Source: Cordylochernes scorpioides (taxonomy: Eukaryota > Arthropoda > Arachnida > Pseudoscorpiones > Chernetidae). Taken from it: a DNA stretch of 64,000 nt. Numbering within the stretch: the first letter of the stretch is position 1; the number at the start of each line of letters is the position of its first letter. The notes under the pieces are model-generated. The model had not been told where the DNA came from. It was given only the letters and a program-made list of their open reading frames with translations, and made no database searches. Both the position numbers and the translations under genes were made by a program. The stretch is from the NCBI GenBank assembly GCA_030710605.1, contig CP092879.1, positions 47,541,008 through 47,605,007 on the forward strand, in the 5' to 3' direction. Shown here in pieces: positions 1 through 10,598 of this stretch.

Positions 1-42
1 AAGAACCGGAGGGGAAGCGCGCGACAATATATATATAGGGAT

Positions 43-220
43 ATGCTAGTCCCAAAAGTTCATGTTTTTCTTATTACTTGGCGAATATATAATAATAAAT
101 CATACAATTACTTTATACATAATACAAAGACATTATACATAACGACGAATAATATTATGGCGAATAATATTGGTATTTGAATTTTTAGCAAGAGTTCACG
201 AACTTTTGGGACAACCTTGT
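43..220. mobile_element. Short mariner-type inverted-repeat element
   Basis: The ends are inverted copies of a motif around TCCCAAAAGTTC (near 49-60 and 201-213). The right end reads ACAACCTTG and is followed by TA. Such ends are usual for mariner MITEs. The AT-rich interior has no credible coding sequence. The left end is worn, so the exact start is uncertain. Confidence 0.55.
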
Positions 221-237
221 ATAATGAGAAAAACCTC

Positions 238-337
238 NNNNNNNNNNNNNNNNNNNNNNNNNNNNNNNNNNNNNNNNNNNNNNNNNNNNNNNNNNNNNNN
301 NNNNNNNNNNNNNNNNNNNNNNNNNNNNNNNNNNNNN
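238..337. other. Assembly gap (100 N)
   Basis: Exactly 100 undetermined bases, a size often used as a placeholder, so the true gap length is unknown. It hides the start of the left LTR of the Gypsy element and its left target-site duplication. Confidence 0.98.
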
Positions 338-1006
338 TAAAGTATTGCAACTGCACAGATAGAAGGAATGGAGAGAGACAGGAGAAAGTTAAGGTTAAAA
401 CAAATCAGGCTTAGAGGATCGTAGAAGTCAAACCTAAGAAGTAGATCTAGGAGAGAACATAATTATTAATAACGTCACAGTTAACCTTCTGACCCCGGAA
501 ACCCTGCGAGCTAAGTTTAAACCAATATTTCCGGACAAGACAGGACGTATCTGGTGACCAGAAGTTATAAAAGTTTGAGAGACGCCCAATTTCCGGAACA
601 AGACCGGACGTATTTTCCATCAAAGAAAGCCGCAAGGCCAATTACAGAAGACATCACCTAAGTAGGTCAACCAATAGCCTACGGCCACGTGAAAAAGTCC
701 CACCAATTAGGAAAGAATCACCTAAATAGGTCAGCCAATCAGAAAGAAGCAAGGTCGTGGTGTTAAATCGAGGACCTAGAATTGTTAGTCTACGCTTGGA
801 TCCCGAAGGTAACACTTGCTCAAAAGATCTCCCTCTCTCCTCATCCCATTCCTTCTTGACGTCAGACGCTTTTAGTGGAATCTCTGTTTGTTTATTTCAC
901 CTTTGGCCCAGCTGTGTCGCCTTCCACCACGACTGCACGGTAGAGTTGACATCGAGGTTCGTCTAGCATCAGGTAACACTGGTCCCAGAGGTCCCAAGAT
1001 ATCACA
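338..1006 (+). repeat. Left LTR of the Gypsy element (partial)
   Basis: Matches 7570-8238 almost base for base and ends in CA before the internal region (GACTCCCCC follows). Its start is in the assembly gap. I could not find a convincing TGG-type primer binding site directly after it, so the primer used is unclear. Confidence 0.85.
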
Positions 1007-1087
1007 GACTCCCCCGTACCGAAGAGTCGACAGGATAGTGGACGCCAAGGTACAAGTAAGCAAATAGACCACTGTCTGTACAGAAAG

Positions 1088-2215
1088 ATGGAACAGGGAA
1101 GAGAGGAGAATCCAAAGGAACCAATGGAGTCCGATCCCGACTCCGAAAGTGGGGAAAGCACCACTATTCCGAAGAAAGAAACCACCCTCGGTAGGACGCA
1201 GGAAGTTCCCCCCAGCCACGAAGACGTCACACCCCCGCCGCCGGTGTCAGATGTCCTGGGGAGTTTAGCCAGGACGATATATCAGCTCTCCTCGGCGACA
1301 GGACTCTCGCGAGATGTGGAGCTACCGCGTTACGATGGTTCGTACGAGGCGCAGAGCTTCTTCGACAACTACGACGCCCAAGCTGATCTGGCCCAACTAC
1401 ACTACACCGACAGACTGAGAAGGCTTCCCAACCTCCTACAAGGTAAGGCCCTGCACTACTTCCGCAGCCTAAAATTAGACAAATTATATTACGTTGACGC
1501 AAGGCAGGCCTTGATAGACCTCTTTCCTGAAACCACAAACGCGTCATTTGCCCAATTCTTGGCCATTAAGTTGACAGATCGCTCCTCGTTAGAGGAATAT
1601 TATCAAAAAAAGACGGTGTGTGGCCTACAGCTGAACCTTCCCCACAAAATCCTTTTAGAATCCCTGACTGATGGGTTACCCGTCGCTGATCAGCGCATTG
1701 TCGCTGCCGTGCAACCGAACACCCTCCAAGCGTGGTATAGTGTAGTGTCGCGCGTAAGAGGAACCCACAGTGCGTCGCAAATGTGCCAACAGACGACCAG
1801 AACAACGCCCAACCCTTCCTTCGCACCGTCACCGAGGTACAGTGCTCCGCGACCATGGTCAACGCGACCCAACTACTCTGCCAATCCACCCCCTTCATCC
1901 TTCAGGTATTGTGGCGCCATGCACTGGCACGCCCAGTGTCCCAAACGGCCTGCACATAGCCGTCCAAGACCTGTGTACCGAGCCACAACTTATCCGCAGC
2001 ACGACAGAACTGTGTTGTCCTCTCCCGCACCCTTCCAAGTTAACAACACGCGAGCGCATGTTACCCGCTCCCCTGATCCTCTCTACACCACGAGCCCAGC
2101 GCAAGCAGTGAACCCTAGCTGTCCCATAGGTACCTCGACCACGGCACCAAAACAGGCCTGTTCCGACGCCCAAGACAGCACAACAGTAGGTTCCTCCTCA
2201 CATAACTTTCGTTGA
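1088..2215 (+). CDS. gag: Gag polyprotein of the Gypsy element
   Basis: An intact 375-residue frame starting 81 bases after the left LTR. It supplies the capsid/nucleocapsid protein of the retrotransposon particle. The N-terminus is acidic and the middle resembles a retrotransposon capsid region. The tail (from about residue 230) is rich in Pro, Ser, Thr and Arg, as in RNA-binding nucleocapsids. A knuckle-like YCGAMHWHAQC near residue 278 fits a degenerate CCHC zinc finger, but the residue where the first cysteine is expected is Phe, so it may not bind zinc. Pol begins 5 bases downstream in the +1 frame relative to gag, suggesting frameshifting or re-initiation. Confidence 0.8.
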   Translation: MEQGREENPKEPMESDPDSESGESTTIPKKETTLGRTQEVPPSHEDVTPPPPVSDVLGSLARTIYQLSSATGLSRDVELPRYDGSYEAQSFFDNYDAQADLAQLHYTDRLRRLPNLLQGKALHYFRSLKLDKLYYVDARQALIDLFPETTNASFAQFLAIKLTDRSSLEEYYQKKTVCGLQLNLPHKILLESLTDGLPVADQRIVAAVQPNTLQAWYSVVSRVRGTHSASQMCQQTTRTTPNPSFAPSPRYSAPRPWSTRPNYSANPPPSSFRYCGAMHWHAQCPKRPAHSRPRPVYRATTYPQHDRTVLSSPAPFQVNNTRAHVTRSPDPLYTTSPAQAVNPSCPIGTSTTAPKQACSDAQDSTTVGSSSHNFR

Positions 2216-2219
2216 ACAA

Positions 2220-4706
2220 TTGCTCGTTCGAGCTGAACTGCCCAATAATGTAAACCTTCCTCTACTACTTGATACAGGAGCATCTATCGATATAATTAGT
2301 CGGAATACTTTTAAAATAATAGAAACCAATTTGCAAAAGAAAATACCTGTTCACCCATTTAACTTAACTATTAATGCCATAGCTAACAATATTTTCACCA
2401 TAGGTTATATCTTTTTAAACGTAAAAATAGGTAACATAACGCAGAACCTAAAATTCCATATTATAGATGCCCCCTTGCCTTTTGGCATATTATCCCTTAA
2501 CTCCATAAAAAGATTTCTACTAATTATAAACTGTCCTCAGCTACTCCTGTATCAAGATAATGTACCTCTACCAACTACCTTATACAAATTCACCTCGTGC
2601 AAGCAACACGTGTCCCATGGACAGGTTAATACAACTGTCCCATTTACTAAATTTTCCCCTCCTGGAACGGGTTGCTCACACGTGGTGAACTCCAACACCC
2701 TTATTTGGCCTCAATGTAATGTTCCTGATCCTATTTTCAACGCCTCTATGTCCTCCTCTTGCATATCTTTGGACACAAGTAACCTAGGTCACTGTCCCTA
2801 CAATTTACACAAGGTACTGCATCAATTTACACCCGTTTTCGCCACCAATAAATACGACGTCCCTAAGCTTAAAATACCTCCCGTAAAAATCAATACTACT
2901 TCGGACAAGGTAATTGCCTTACGTCCTTATCGCGTACCCCTAAATGACCAACTTGAAATACAAACACAAATCGAACACATGCTTGAACACGGTATAATTA
3001 CAACCTCAGTATCTCCCTATGCCAGTCCTATTACGCTTGTCACCAAACGTGACAAATCAAAACGCTTTTGTGTTGACTATCGTAGGATTAATGAAATCAT
3101 TGCACCAGACGTCCATCCTCTCCCCTTGATAGAGAATATACTCGACAAACTCTCACGCGCCAAATACTTCTCCTCAGCCGACATATCTTCTGCCTACTGG
3201 CAGGTCGAAATAGATCCCAGTTCCCGTCACCTTTTAGCTTTCGTGACATTAGACGGGCAATACGAATTTTGTAGGCTTCCTTTTGGGATGCGCAACTCAC
3301 CACAGATTTTTGAACGTGCAATAAACCAAATATTCCAAAAATATAAGTTAAACTTCATAGCCCACTATTTCGATGATTTTATTATCTTCTCGGATACCTT
3401 AGAAGAGCACATTCAACACGTAGAAAAATTCCTGGAGATCTGCCAACAGGAAAATATTAAACTAAACTATAAAAAATGCGAATTTTTGAAGACATCAATA
3501 GAATTTCTAGGATACACTGTTAAGAACGGAACTTACACACCGCAGACCCGTAACCTCGATATTATTAACGCTATCAAACCTCCCTTCAACCAAAAAACAT
3601 TACAGTCCTTTTTAGGAGCCGTCAACGTATATAACAAGTTTATACCAAATTATGCCCGTCTCAGAACCCCACTCAACAATTTACTTAAAAAGGACACTAA
3701 ATGGCAATGGGACGACAAATGTCAACAGGCATTCACGGCTCTCAAGGAGAGCTTAACACGTAAGCCCGTATTACATCTGTATCAGGATGGCTTACCCTGC
3801 CGCTTGTACTGTGACGCCTCCACCCAGGGAATCGCAGGAATTCTCAAACAAGTACATCCGGATGGAAAAACTCATCCCACACAGTATTACAGTAGAGCAC
3901 TACGTCCTCACGAACGCAACTATACCATTTCAGAGTTAGAATGCTTAGCGATCGTAGAAAGCATCGAAAAATTCCGCATCTATCTATCCGGTACCAAATT
4001 CACTGTCTACTCCGACCACCAAGCCCTACAATGGCTTAAAACTATTAAAAACCCGTCAGGACGACTTTTTAGGTGGAGTTTAAGACTATCCACTTACGAC
4101 TATGAAATACAGTACCTCAAGGGAACCCAGCAACACGAGGCCGATTTGCTTTCTCGCAATCCATTTTGTGGATTTATCAGTGCCCGTACTATTAAGAAAC
4201 ACCAACCGAATATCACAGATACCAGTGTCGCTGTAGACGTCAACGGTCTACACACCATACGGCGTAAAGGTGTAAATCGAATAATAATACCCGAAGCTCT
4301 TCAACACTCACTTATGAACCAGGTTCACAGCGAATACAACCATCCCGGTATCTCCCAAATGACTCGCCTAATCTCTACTCAGTATTACTGGAAAGGTATG
4401 GCCAAGTCCTTACAAAAATTTGTAAATTCCTGTCATACCTGCCAAATCATCAAAAGACCCAAAGGTAAACCTTATGGCACCTTAGGACAAATTCCCCCAC
4501 CACAACAGCCATTCGATTTAATATCAATAGATACAATAGCCGGATTTTCGAAATACGGACACAAAGACGTATCTCCATGTTATAGTGGATCACTTGACCA
4601 GATACGCTTGGGCATTCCCATCGAAATCTACAAGTACCTTAACGTACATCCAAACCCTAAAAAAGGTACTACAACAAGGGTCTCCAAAACGTCTACTTTC
4701 GGATAG
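2220..4706 (+). CDS. pol: Pol, first part: protease, RT, RNase H, integrase zinc domain
   Basis: 828 codons. Aspartic protease motif LLDTGASIDII at about residue 16. The reverse transcriptase carries SSADISSAYWQ and the catalytic FDDF box at about residues 387-390. RNase H follows with LYCDASTQGIAG and the ISELE segment. Last comes the integrase HHCC zinc domain (HSEYNHPG ... CHTCQII). The frame then leaves the integrase core: from about 4570 it reads unrelated residues to a stop at 4706, while the core continues in another frame. This copy therefore cannot make a full-length Pol without correction. The ATG at 2220 is the first available; natural initiation may depend on a gag-pol shift. Confidence 0.85.
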   Translation: MLVRAELPNNVNLPLLLDTGASIDIISRNTFKIIETNLQKKIPVHPFNLTINAIANNIFTIGYIFLNVKIGNITQNLKFHIIDAPLPFGILSLNSIKRFLLIINCPQLLLYQDNVPLPTTLYKFTSCKQHVSHGQVNTTVPFTKFSPPGTGCSHVVNSNTLIWPQCNVPDPIFNASMSSSCISLDTSNLGHCPYNLHKVLHQFTPVFATNKYDVPKLKIPPVKINTTSDKVIALRPYRVPLNDQLEIQTQIEHMLEHGIITTSVSPYASPITLVTKRDKSKRFCVDYRRINEIIAPDVHPLPLIENILDKLSRAKYFSSADISSAYWQVEIDPSSRHLLAFVTLDGQYEFCRLPFGMRNSPQIFERAINQIFQKYKLNFIAHYFDDFIIFSDTLEEHIQHVEKFLEICQQENIKLNYKKCEFLKTSIEFLGYTVKNGTYTPQTRNLDIINAIKPPFNQKTLQSFLGAVNVYNKFIPNYARLRTPLNNLLKKDTKWQWDDKCQQAFTALKESLTRKPVLHLYQDGLPCRLYCDASTQGIAGILKQVHPDGKTHPTQYYSRALRPHERNYTISELECLAIVESIEKFRIYLSGTKFTVYSDHQALQWLKTIKNPSGRLFRWSLRLSTYDYEIQYLKGTQQHEADLLSRNPFCGFISARTIKKHQPNITDTSVAVDVNGLHTIRRKGVNRIIIPEALQHSLMNQVHSEYNHPGISQMTRLISTQYYWKGMAKSLQKFVNSCHTCQIIKRPKGKPYGTLGQIPPPQQPFDLISIDTIAGFSKYGHKDVSPCYSGSLDQIRLGIPIEIYKYLNVHPNPKKGTTTRVSKTSTFG

Positions 4707-5475
4707 AGCGCCCGCATTCACCTCCGAAAAATTCCGCAAATTTCTGCTATCTCGCGGGATACAACCACTGCTTACCACCAGTAACAATCCGCAAGCTAAC
4801 GGATTGATAGAACGATTGAACGCCACCATCACTGGAAAACTAAGGTTACTTTATCTCGAAAACCCGAAGACATCTTGGACCAAACTAATTAAACAAGTTG
4901 TCCAAATCTATAACCAATCCCCGCACACCGTCACAGGTTTCCCACCGATCTTCTTGATGTTTAATAGCATCCCACCAGAACTAAAAACTCATTACAACCC
5001 GTTCCCCGACGTACAGAAGGCTAGGCAACTCGCCTCCAGCAGAACACAGCTTAAGCATGAAAGGGACAAACAAAGATATGATAAAGGTCATCAAGCCCCG
5101 CATTTCGAGATTGGTGACCTAGTCCTCGTAAAAAATTATAAACATCCCGATACGGGAAAATTGGCACCATACTTCACAGGTCCGTTTACAATTATAGAAA
5201 TAATATCCCCAAACGTAGTCCGAATTAACAGACCCAATCGACCCCTAAATAAAGAAGATGATACAGTTCATGTGAACAAACTTAAATACTATACAGAAGA
5301 TATCTTATTCCTCACGCCCCAGCCTCTAATTCCAACACCTCGCGTAACACCTGATGTCCACTTGAAAGAATTCGGCCATTTATGTCCCACAATATTTGAC
5401 GCGCAGAAATCCCGTCTTATACCCCCGACTTGCTCAGCGCCTTTTCTGCACCTTAATGCAGAGATCTTCCAATAA
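4585..5475 (+). CDS. pol: Pol, second part: integrase core and C-terminus (frameshifted)
   Basis: 296 codons continuing the integrase after the frame break at about 4565-4585. The first residues (VDHLTRYAWAFP) hold the first catalytic Asp region. LLSDRAPAFTSEKF holds the second Asp, and NNPQANGLIERLNAT holds the catalytic Glu. The tail contains the GPF/Y-type segment YFTGPFTIIEI and ends about 2.1 kb before the right LTR. The reading resumes after what looks like a single base lost in an A-rich stretch (CAAAGACG), so a sequencing or assembly error is possible. The ATG at 4585 is not likely to be a natural start. Confidence 0.85.
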   Translation: MDHLTRYAWAFPSKSTSTLTYIQTLKKVLQQGSPKRLLSDRAPAFTSEKFRKFLLSRGIQPLLTTSNNPQANGLIERLNATITGKLRLLYLENPKTSWTKLIKQVVQIYNQSPHTVTGFPPIFLMFNSIPPELKTHYNPFPDVQKARQLASSRTQLKHERDKQRYDKGHQAPHFEIGDLVLVKNYKHPDTGKLAPYFTGPFTIIEIISPNVVRINRPNRPLNKEDDTVHVNKLKYYTEDILFLTPQPLIPTPRVTPDVHLKEFGHLCPTIFDAQKSRLIPPTCSAPFLHLNAEIFQ

Positions 5476-7569
5476 GTTGGAAGAAGCAAGCAGCCCCACA
5501 AAGGGCCTCGGACCCAAATAAATATGCCCGCCACCGCCGGAATCGCATTAAAAATAGCTTCGCTCCCCTCTCTTCCGCTGTACACGAGCAAACAAACAGC
5601 CGACATCTTGTTACGGCCCGTCACCAGGTCTAGATTCTCTCGCCCTCAATTAACTTGTCAACTTAACATCGACACTTAGATCCAAGGACAACATTTTACT
5701 TACAAAAATCACACACACCCACATAAGTTTAAAAAAAAAAATCGACAACATTAGGACTCAGTTAGTTTCACAGCTGGAAACAATGTGATCCACGAGTCGC
5801 GTCAAACATAAAACAAATTCGATAAGTTAGAAAAACTTAGGCCAACAAGACCAAAGATATCAATCGAGGACAATTTAAAGCTCTCTCTACCCATCCTAAA
5901 AAAAAAAAAAAAACAGGAACATTACGTTTGGCCTACAACTTTCCATTCTTTCACGATATATAATTTCTATATATAATCTTACTTGCTCTTCCTTCTCGAT
6001 GAACATTTTTTAAAAATTTTTCATTTTAATATCCTTTATATAATCATTATATAGCTCTTATAATTGTTTTTTTTTACGTCAACCAATTAGTTTAGATTAT
6101 TGTCTTTTTTTTTATTTTTCTTTACCAAAACTTATTTACTTTTGCTTTATGACTCTATTTTATAATCAACTTTATATTTTATCTTTCATATCATATCTAA
6201 TAATCTCAAGTTTATATTTCATGTTTATATCACTAATTTGCATTTATCATTTTATATTTTCTCTCACTTTATAAATTAGATGTTATTTACATTGTTTCAT
6301 CTTCCGCTACCATGTCAATGCTATCGAGTATATTACTGCTCATTTTTAATTTTCATTTAATATTTTCACTTTCTATTACCCCTTATATACTGCTGTAGTG
6401 TGTTAATCTTTGTATCATATCATCACTATTTTTACTTTTTTTTTAAGATTACTTTGCATTTAACTTCGCAATTCTATTTTCGATTTTTCAAATCCTTTAA
6501 CGCTATATGCAAAGCCTTAATTTCGCAATTTCATATCTCAATGATATATTCTTTTATAATCAAACTAAAAATCATGATCTAAAAACAGGGCAATCTTCAA
6601 TAACCTCTTAAACAACCACTTTAAAGGTTACTTCTTAAGAATTACTAACATTCCTTTTCCGCAGGAACTTTTAACTCCTTCGCAGGCTAGACTTGACCTA
6701 CTTTGATTTCGTAATTAACAATCTTGTCACACCGTCCCCCGGATTTACCTATCCCTACTTCTGGCTTGGATACTTGCAAATTGTATTTATTTTTTATTCC
6801 AGGGCACTCTCATGCCACACGCTGGCACATCTTTTTTTTTTTATTTTACTCTTTTTCTCGCTAAGCCCCTGACGACTCTAATTAAAACTTTGATTTCTGG
6901 TCACTGATCTTCGCCCTCTTTATCCTGCATGCGTACGTCTTAACGACTAATTAATAAAACCCATAACAATCACCCTTATCTTACTTTTCGATTGTGGTAC
7001 TGTAACTTTATTCGGTCCTTAAATTTACATGTGAAACATGGCCTAGGTTCTCCGCGCCGTGCACATTAAATGGTTTGGGACTTGAGTCAAAGTGACATTG
7101 CCTCAACCAAGTAATAACTAACCCCTCAACCCTTTCTAACGCCCATCACGAAGAGATCATGATTTTCCCATCAAATCATTTTTATTTTTACCTATCGTCA
7201 TTATATGCTCTCTATTAATTCTTTTATTCCTATTTTTGTTTTACTTGTATGTTTAATATTAGTTGTTTATGCTTTATTACCTCTTATGGATATACAGAAA
7301 TCAACCCCATGTTATATACCAACTCACTTTAATTAATTTTTAAAAAAATTACTTCCTTAATAACAGTCTTCCTATTCCGCTCTCTTAAATCCCTCCATAT
7401 GAACCCTCTCACATCCGGGGCCATCTGTGATGATTTAAGACCATGGAATTGTTGTAAATAGTCTAGATATCTACTACCACATGTTCCACCCCATGACTGT
7501 ATATAACTTCTTATGTACTGCACATAGAAAACCTCAACTAACATCAATCTGTACCGCGTAAGAATCTAA
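5476..7569. other. AT-rich 3' non-coding part of the Gypsy element
   Basis: No credible gene. It has long T-rich and A-rich runs and short spurious frames only. A TATA-like GTATATAAC near 7499 and AATAAAG at 7568 suggest that part of this stretch is really the U3 region of a longer LTR whose left twin is hidden by the gap. It could also contain the remnant of a lost third frame, but I see no env-like motifs. Confidence 0.5.
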
Positions 7570-8238
7570 TAAAGTATTGCAACTGCACAGATAGAAGGAA
7601 TGGAGAGAGACAGGAGAAAGTTAAGGTTAAAACAAATCAGGCTTAGAGGATCGTAGAAGTCAAACCTAAGAAGTAGATCTAGGAGAGAACATAATTATTA
7701 ATAACGTCACAGTTAACCTTCTGACCCCGGAAACCCTGCGAGCTAAGTTTAAACCAATATTTCCGGACAAGACAGGTGGTATCTGGTGACCAGAAGTTAT
7801 AAAAGTTTGAGAGACGCCCAATTTCCGGAACAAGACCGGACGTATTTTCCATCAAAGAAAGCCGCAAGGCCAATTACAGAAGACATCACCTAAGTAGGTC
7901 AACCAATAGCCTACGGCCACGTGAAAAAGTCCCACCAATTAGGAAAGAATCACCTAAATAGGTCAGCCAATCAGAAAGAAGCAAGGTCGTGGTGTTAAAT
8001 CGAGGACCTAGAATTGTTAGTCTACGCTTGGATCCCGAAGGTAACACTTGCTCAAAAGATCTCCCTCTCTCCTCATCCCATTCCTTCTTGACGTCAGACG
8101 CTTTTAGTGGAATCTCTGTTTGTTTATTTCACCTTTGGCCCAGCTGTGTCGCCTTCCACCACGACTGCACGGTAGAGTTGACATCGAGGTTCGTCTAGCA
8201 TCAGGTAACACTGGTCCCAGAGGTCCCAAGATATCACA
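7570..8238 (+). repeat. Right LTR of the Gypsy element
   Basis: Second copy of the terminal repeat. It begins just after an AATAAAG and ends AGATATCACA, with CCCAC flanking. The near identity with 338-1006 dates the insertion as recent. The true 5' limit may be further left. Confidence 0.85.
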
Positions 8239-8790
8239 CCCACATTTTTAAAAACTTTTTATAAGGTTCTTACAGTTTATTGTTTAAATCATTTAAAATT
8301 TATTTTCAAATGTTTTAATAGATACACACATTTTTACATTTATCTCTTTATGAGTTATTAATGAATTATTTTATGTACTTATATTACAATTTTTTAAATA
8401 TAAGATAGAACTTTTTTTCCTTTTATATTTTAAGATATTTTACATTTTTGATTGCATTTTTTATAATAATTTTTTCATACACAAATTTTCTTCCACCTAC
8501 TCTGTATTTTAATTGATTTCAACTGTGATATTATAACACTATGCGGCGCTGAGTTTGTGTATACAAAAATGTAATGCCTCGATAAAGGTTGGCGTTCAGC
8601 CAGCCGAAATATTGGCAAAATAAATATTTTATTAAATCCAATATATGCCATTTATTATCTAATATATATATGTATGTTATAAAAATGATTAGATTTTCTG
8701 CTTAATTTTTGATTATCAGATGATTATGCTATGGAATTATTTACTGGTTCTTTTTTGTACTAAATGGTATTGGTAATGTAGTTGTGGCAA
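8239..8790. other. AT-rich flank with a fragment of a foldback family
   Basis: Mostly AT-rich DNA without genes. From about 8560 to 8650 it holds one arm of the family seen as a palindrome at 63619-63830: hairpin GTTGGC/GCCAGCC, then GAAATATTGG and an A-rich tail ending AATATATGCC. Confidence 0.6.
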
Positions 8791-8794
8791 TAAT

Positions 8795-9010
8795 TAATGA
8801 AAATAATCATCAAAAAGAGATTTAATTGAGCTTACGGGATATATAAAAACATAATTTGATAAAAGTACTGCCTGGCTTAAGGCGAGTAGAAGAAGGAAAA
8901 ACAAAATATTTAAAAAGGTTTGAGCGGCCAACGGGAAACAACAACAATGAGTTTTATATAGGGAAAGTCCCGACATCTGGTGGTAGATATAAACAGGATA
9001 TTTGAATCTA
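8795..9010 (-). repeat. Dispersed repeat family S, copy 1
   Basis: Reverse-strand copy of a roughly 300-bp repeat also found at 9190-9850, 30470-30790, 54040-54320, 58430-58765 and 60864-60915. Common landmarks on its forward strand are TATAAAACTCATTGTTGTT, GGCCGGCTCAA and CCTTAAGCCAGGCAGTACTTT. No coding capacity. Class unknown; a SINE or a non-autonomous terminal fragment would fit. Confidence 0.6.
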
Positions 9011-9189
9011 TGAAATATATTTTAAATAAAATAATATTTTAATATAACATGTATTACGAAAAAAAGATTTTCTGCTGTTGATTTTTGGAATATTATTTAG
9101 ATATATAGAAATTATTGGTCATTTGCTTGATCTTGGAATCCATGAGTTTGTGATATTGTTTTGTAGTCGTATGAACAGAATAATAAAAA

Positions 9190-9850
9190 TAGTTTAGATC
9201 AGAATTAGCTTTAATTGAGCTTATGAAACACAAAAGACATAATTAAGGAAGAAATACCTGATTTGAGGCGTAAGAATAAAGAAAATGAAAGACTTATTTA
9301 CCTATTGTAGCGTTGTTGGTTAACAAAGAATAACTTCCGTGGGTACATAGGATCTTTAGGACTTTATTTAAGCCTAATCGATAAAATAATTTCAGAAGAG
9401 CGCAAAGATAAAACAACAATAAAGAAAACAGCAGTTACAAACTCACCAACTGCAGCACGGTGAGGGAAAGCAGGAGCAGAACAGGAGACAGAAGTTGGTA
9501 GAACCTTCTAGATTCTTCCAGGAAGTACACCGGCGTCGGCGGTAAGCAGCAGTCCGAACTATTGAGACAGCAGCTTGTTTGGAGTCCACCACGTAGCTTC
9601 GTTCTTCTACCTCTTTTTCTTATCATTCTTCCCCCGGCATGAGTTTCTCATCCCTATATAAACCGGAGTAGATCTTTCCAGAAGGTCATGATTGGTTAGC
9701 CAATCAGAAAGCCTTTCTACGTAACAATATGTACAAAAGATTTTTGAGATGAGCCGGCCAGCAGGAAACAACAACAATGAGTTTTTTTTTATAGGGAAGG
9801 TCGCGACCTCTGGCGGTCGACTTTACAGAGTAGTTTGATCTAAAAGTTAT
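9190..9850 (-). repeat. Repeat family S, copy 2, split by an insertion
   Basis: The family S sequence runs 9190-9303 and resumes at about 9733-9850. The break falls inside the segment equivalent to CTTATTTACATAATGTACAAAAG of other copies. The intervening 430 bp is foreign to the family. Confidence 0.6.
9304..9732. mobile_element. Putative solo LTR inserted in a family S repeat
   Basis: The 430-bp insert starts TGTAGCGTTG and ends ACGTAACA, so it has TG...CA ends as LTRs do, and it carries no coding sequence. No second copy exists in the window and the flanking duplication is imperfect (CTAT/ATAT), so this is an inference. Confidence 0.4.
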
Positions 9851-9990
9851 AATTTTAAAATGAAATACAATTTTCATATAACATATATAGTATATTTTGA
9901 ATTGTCATATAATAACACTGTTAGTATATTTCATTTATTTTAATCAGTTAAGTTAGATTCATTAGTTTAAGATCATATCCTCCTTTTAAA

Positions 9991-10410
9991 ATGTACATTG
10001 CTCGTATATTTGCTACCACTGTGTGCTTGGCTGCGCCTTCTCGGGCCACGACGCCGACATTGCGCTTTAGGTTGGCCCTCCATGCCCTTCCCTACCCGAA
10101 CCATCCGGCGTCGACCAGTTCATCATGCCAGGCCTGCGGTTCCGTAGATCGCTCCCTTGACCATCGCTACTGGAGCTGCAGTCGTATCAGGCCCCTCATC
10201 ATCGAAGCCTTCAGTGTCCTCGGGCGACCCCCTGACTTGCGGGCCTGGATTTTCGGGTCTGGCCTCGAAGATGACGACTTGGCCATCCTGGCGTCGGCCA
10301 AATCCATCATCTACCGGTACTTCGTACAGGTTGGGCTGACCGGAGGAGCAGAAGACCCGCTCATCGCCTGGGAAAGAAGGTTCACTCGCCGGGGCACATC
10401 CCCCGCATGA
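9991..10410 (+). pseudogene. LINE ORF2 C-terminal fragment (R1/I-type)
   Basis: 139 codons, GC-rich against AT-rich flanks. It contains CQACGSVDRSLDHRYWSC (about residues 46-63), the CxxC...H...C knuckle found after RT/RNase H in R1-like and I-like LINEs. Everything upstream is missing, as in a 5'-truncated insertion. A short 3' tail follows (10411-10490), with ATTGACAAGAAGCCAATAAA, a hairpin-plus-AATAAA arrangement that recurs at 29700-29725. Confidence 0.65.
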
Positions 10411-10598
10411 TCATCTATATATTTTAGTTTTTTTTTCTATTTTTAATGTAAATTATTGACAAGAAGCCAATAAAATTTGTTTCAATTGTCAATTGTCACT
10501 GTGTGTTTGAATATTTGCTACGAACTCCCCCATATTTCGTATTTATGGACCATACCATATCTTTCATTAATATAATCTGTAGCATCCCCTTATTTGCA

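Larger units (their letters stand above)
338..8238 (+). mobile_element. Ty3/Gypsy LTR retrotransposon
   Basis: Two near-identical direct repeats (338-1006 and 7570-8238) flank gag (1088-2215) and pol (2220-5475) in the order protease, RT, RNase H, integrase, which is the Gypsy order. I found only two base differences between the repeats, both near 543-545 / 7775-7777, so the insertion is recent. Pol nevertheless has a one-base frameshift near the start of the integrase core. There is no env reading frame. About 2.1 kb of AT-rich sequence lies between pol and the right LTR. The bases after the right LTR are CCCAC; the matching left duplication is lost in the gap. Confidence 0.9.
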
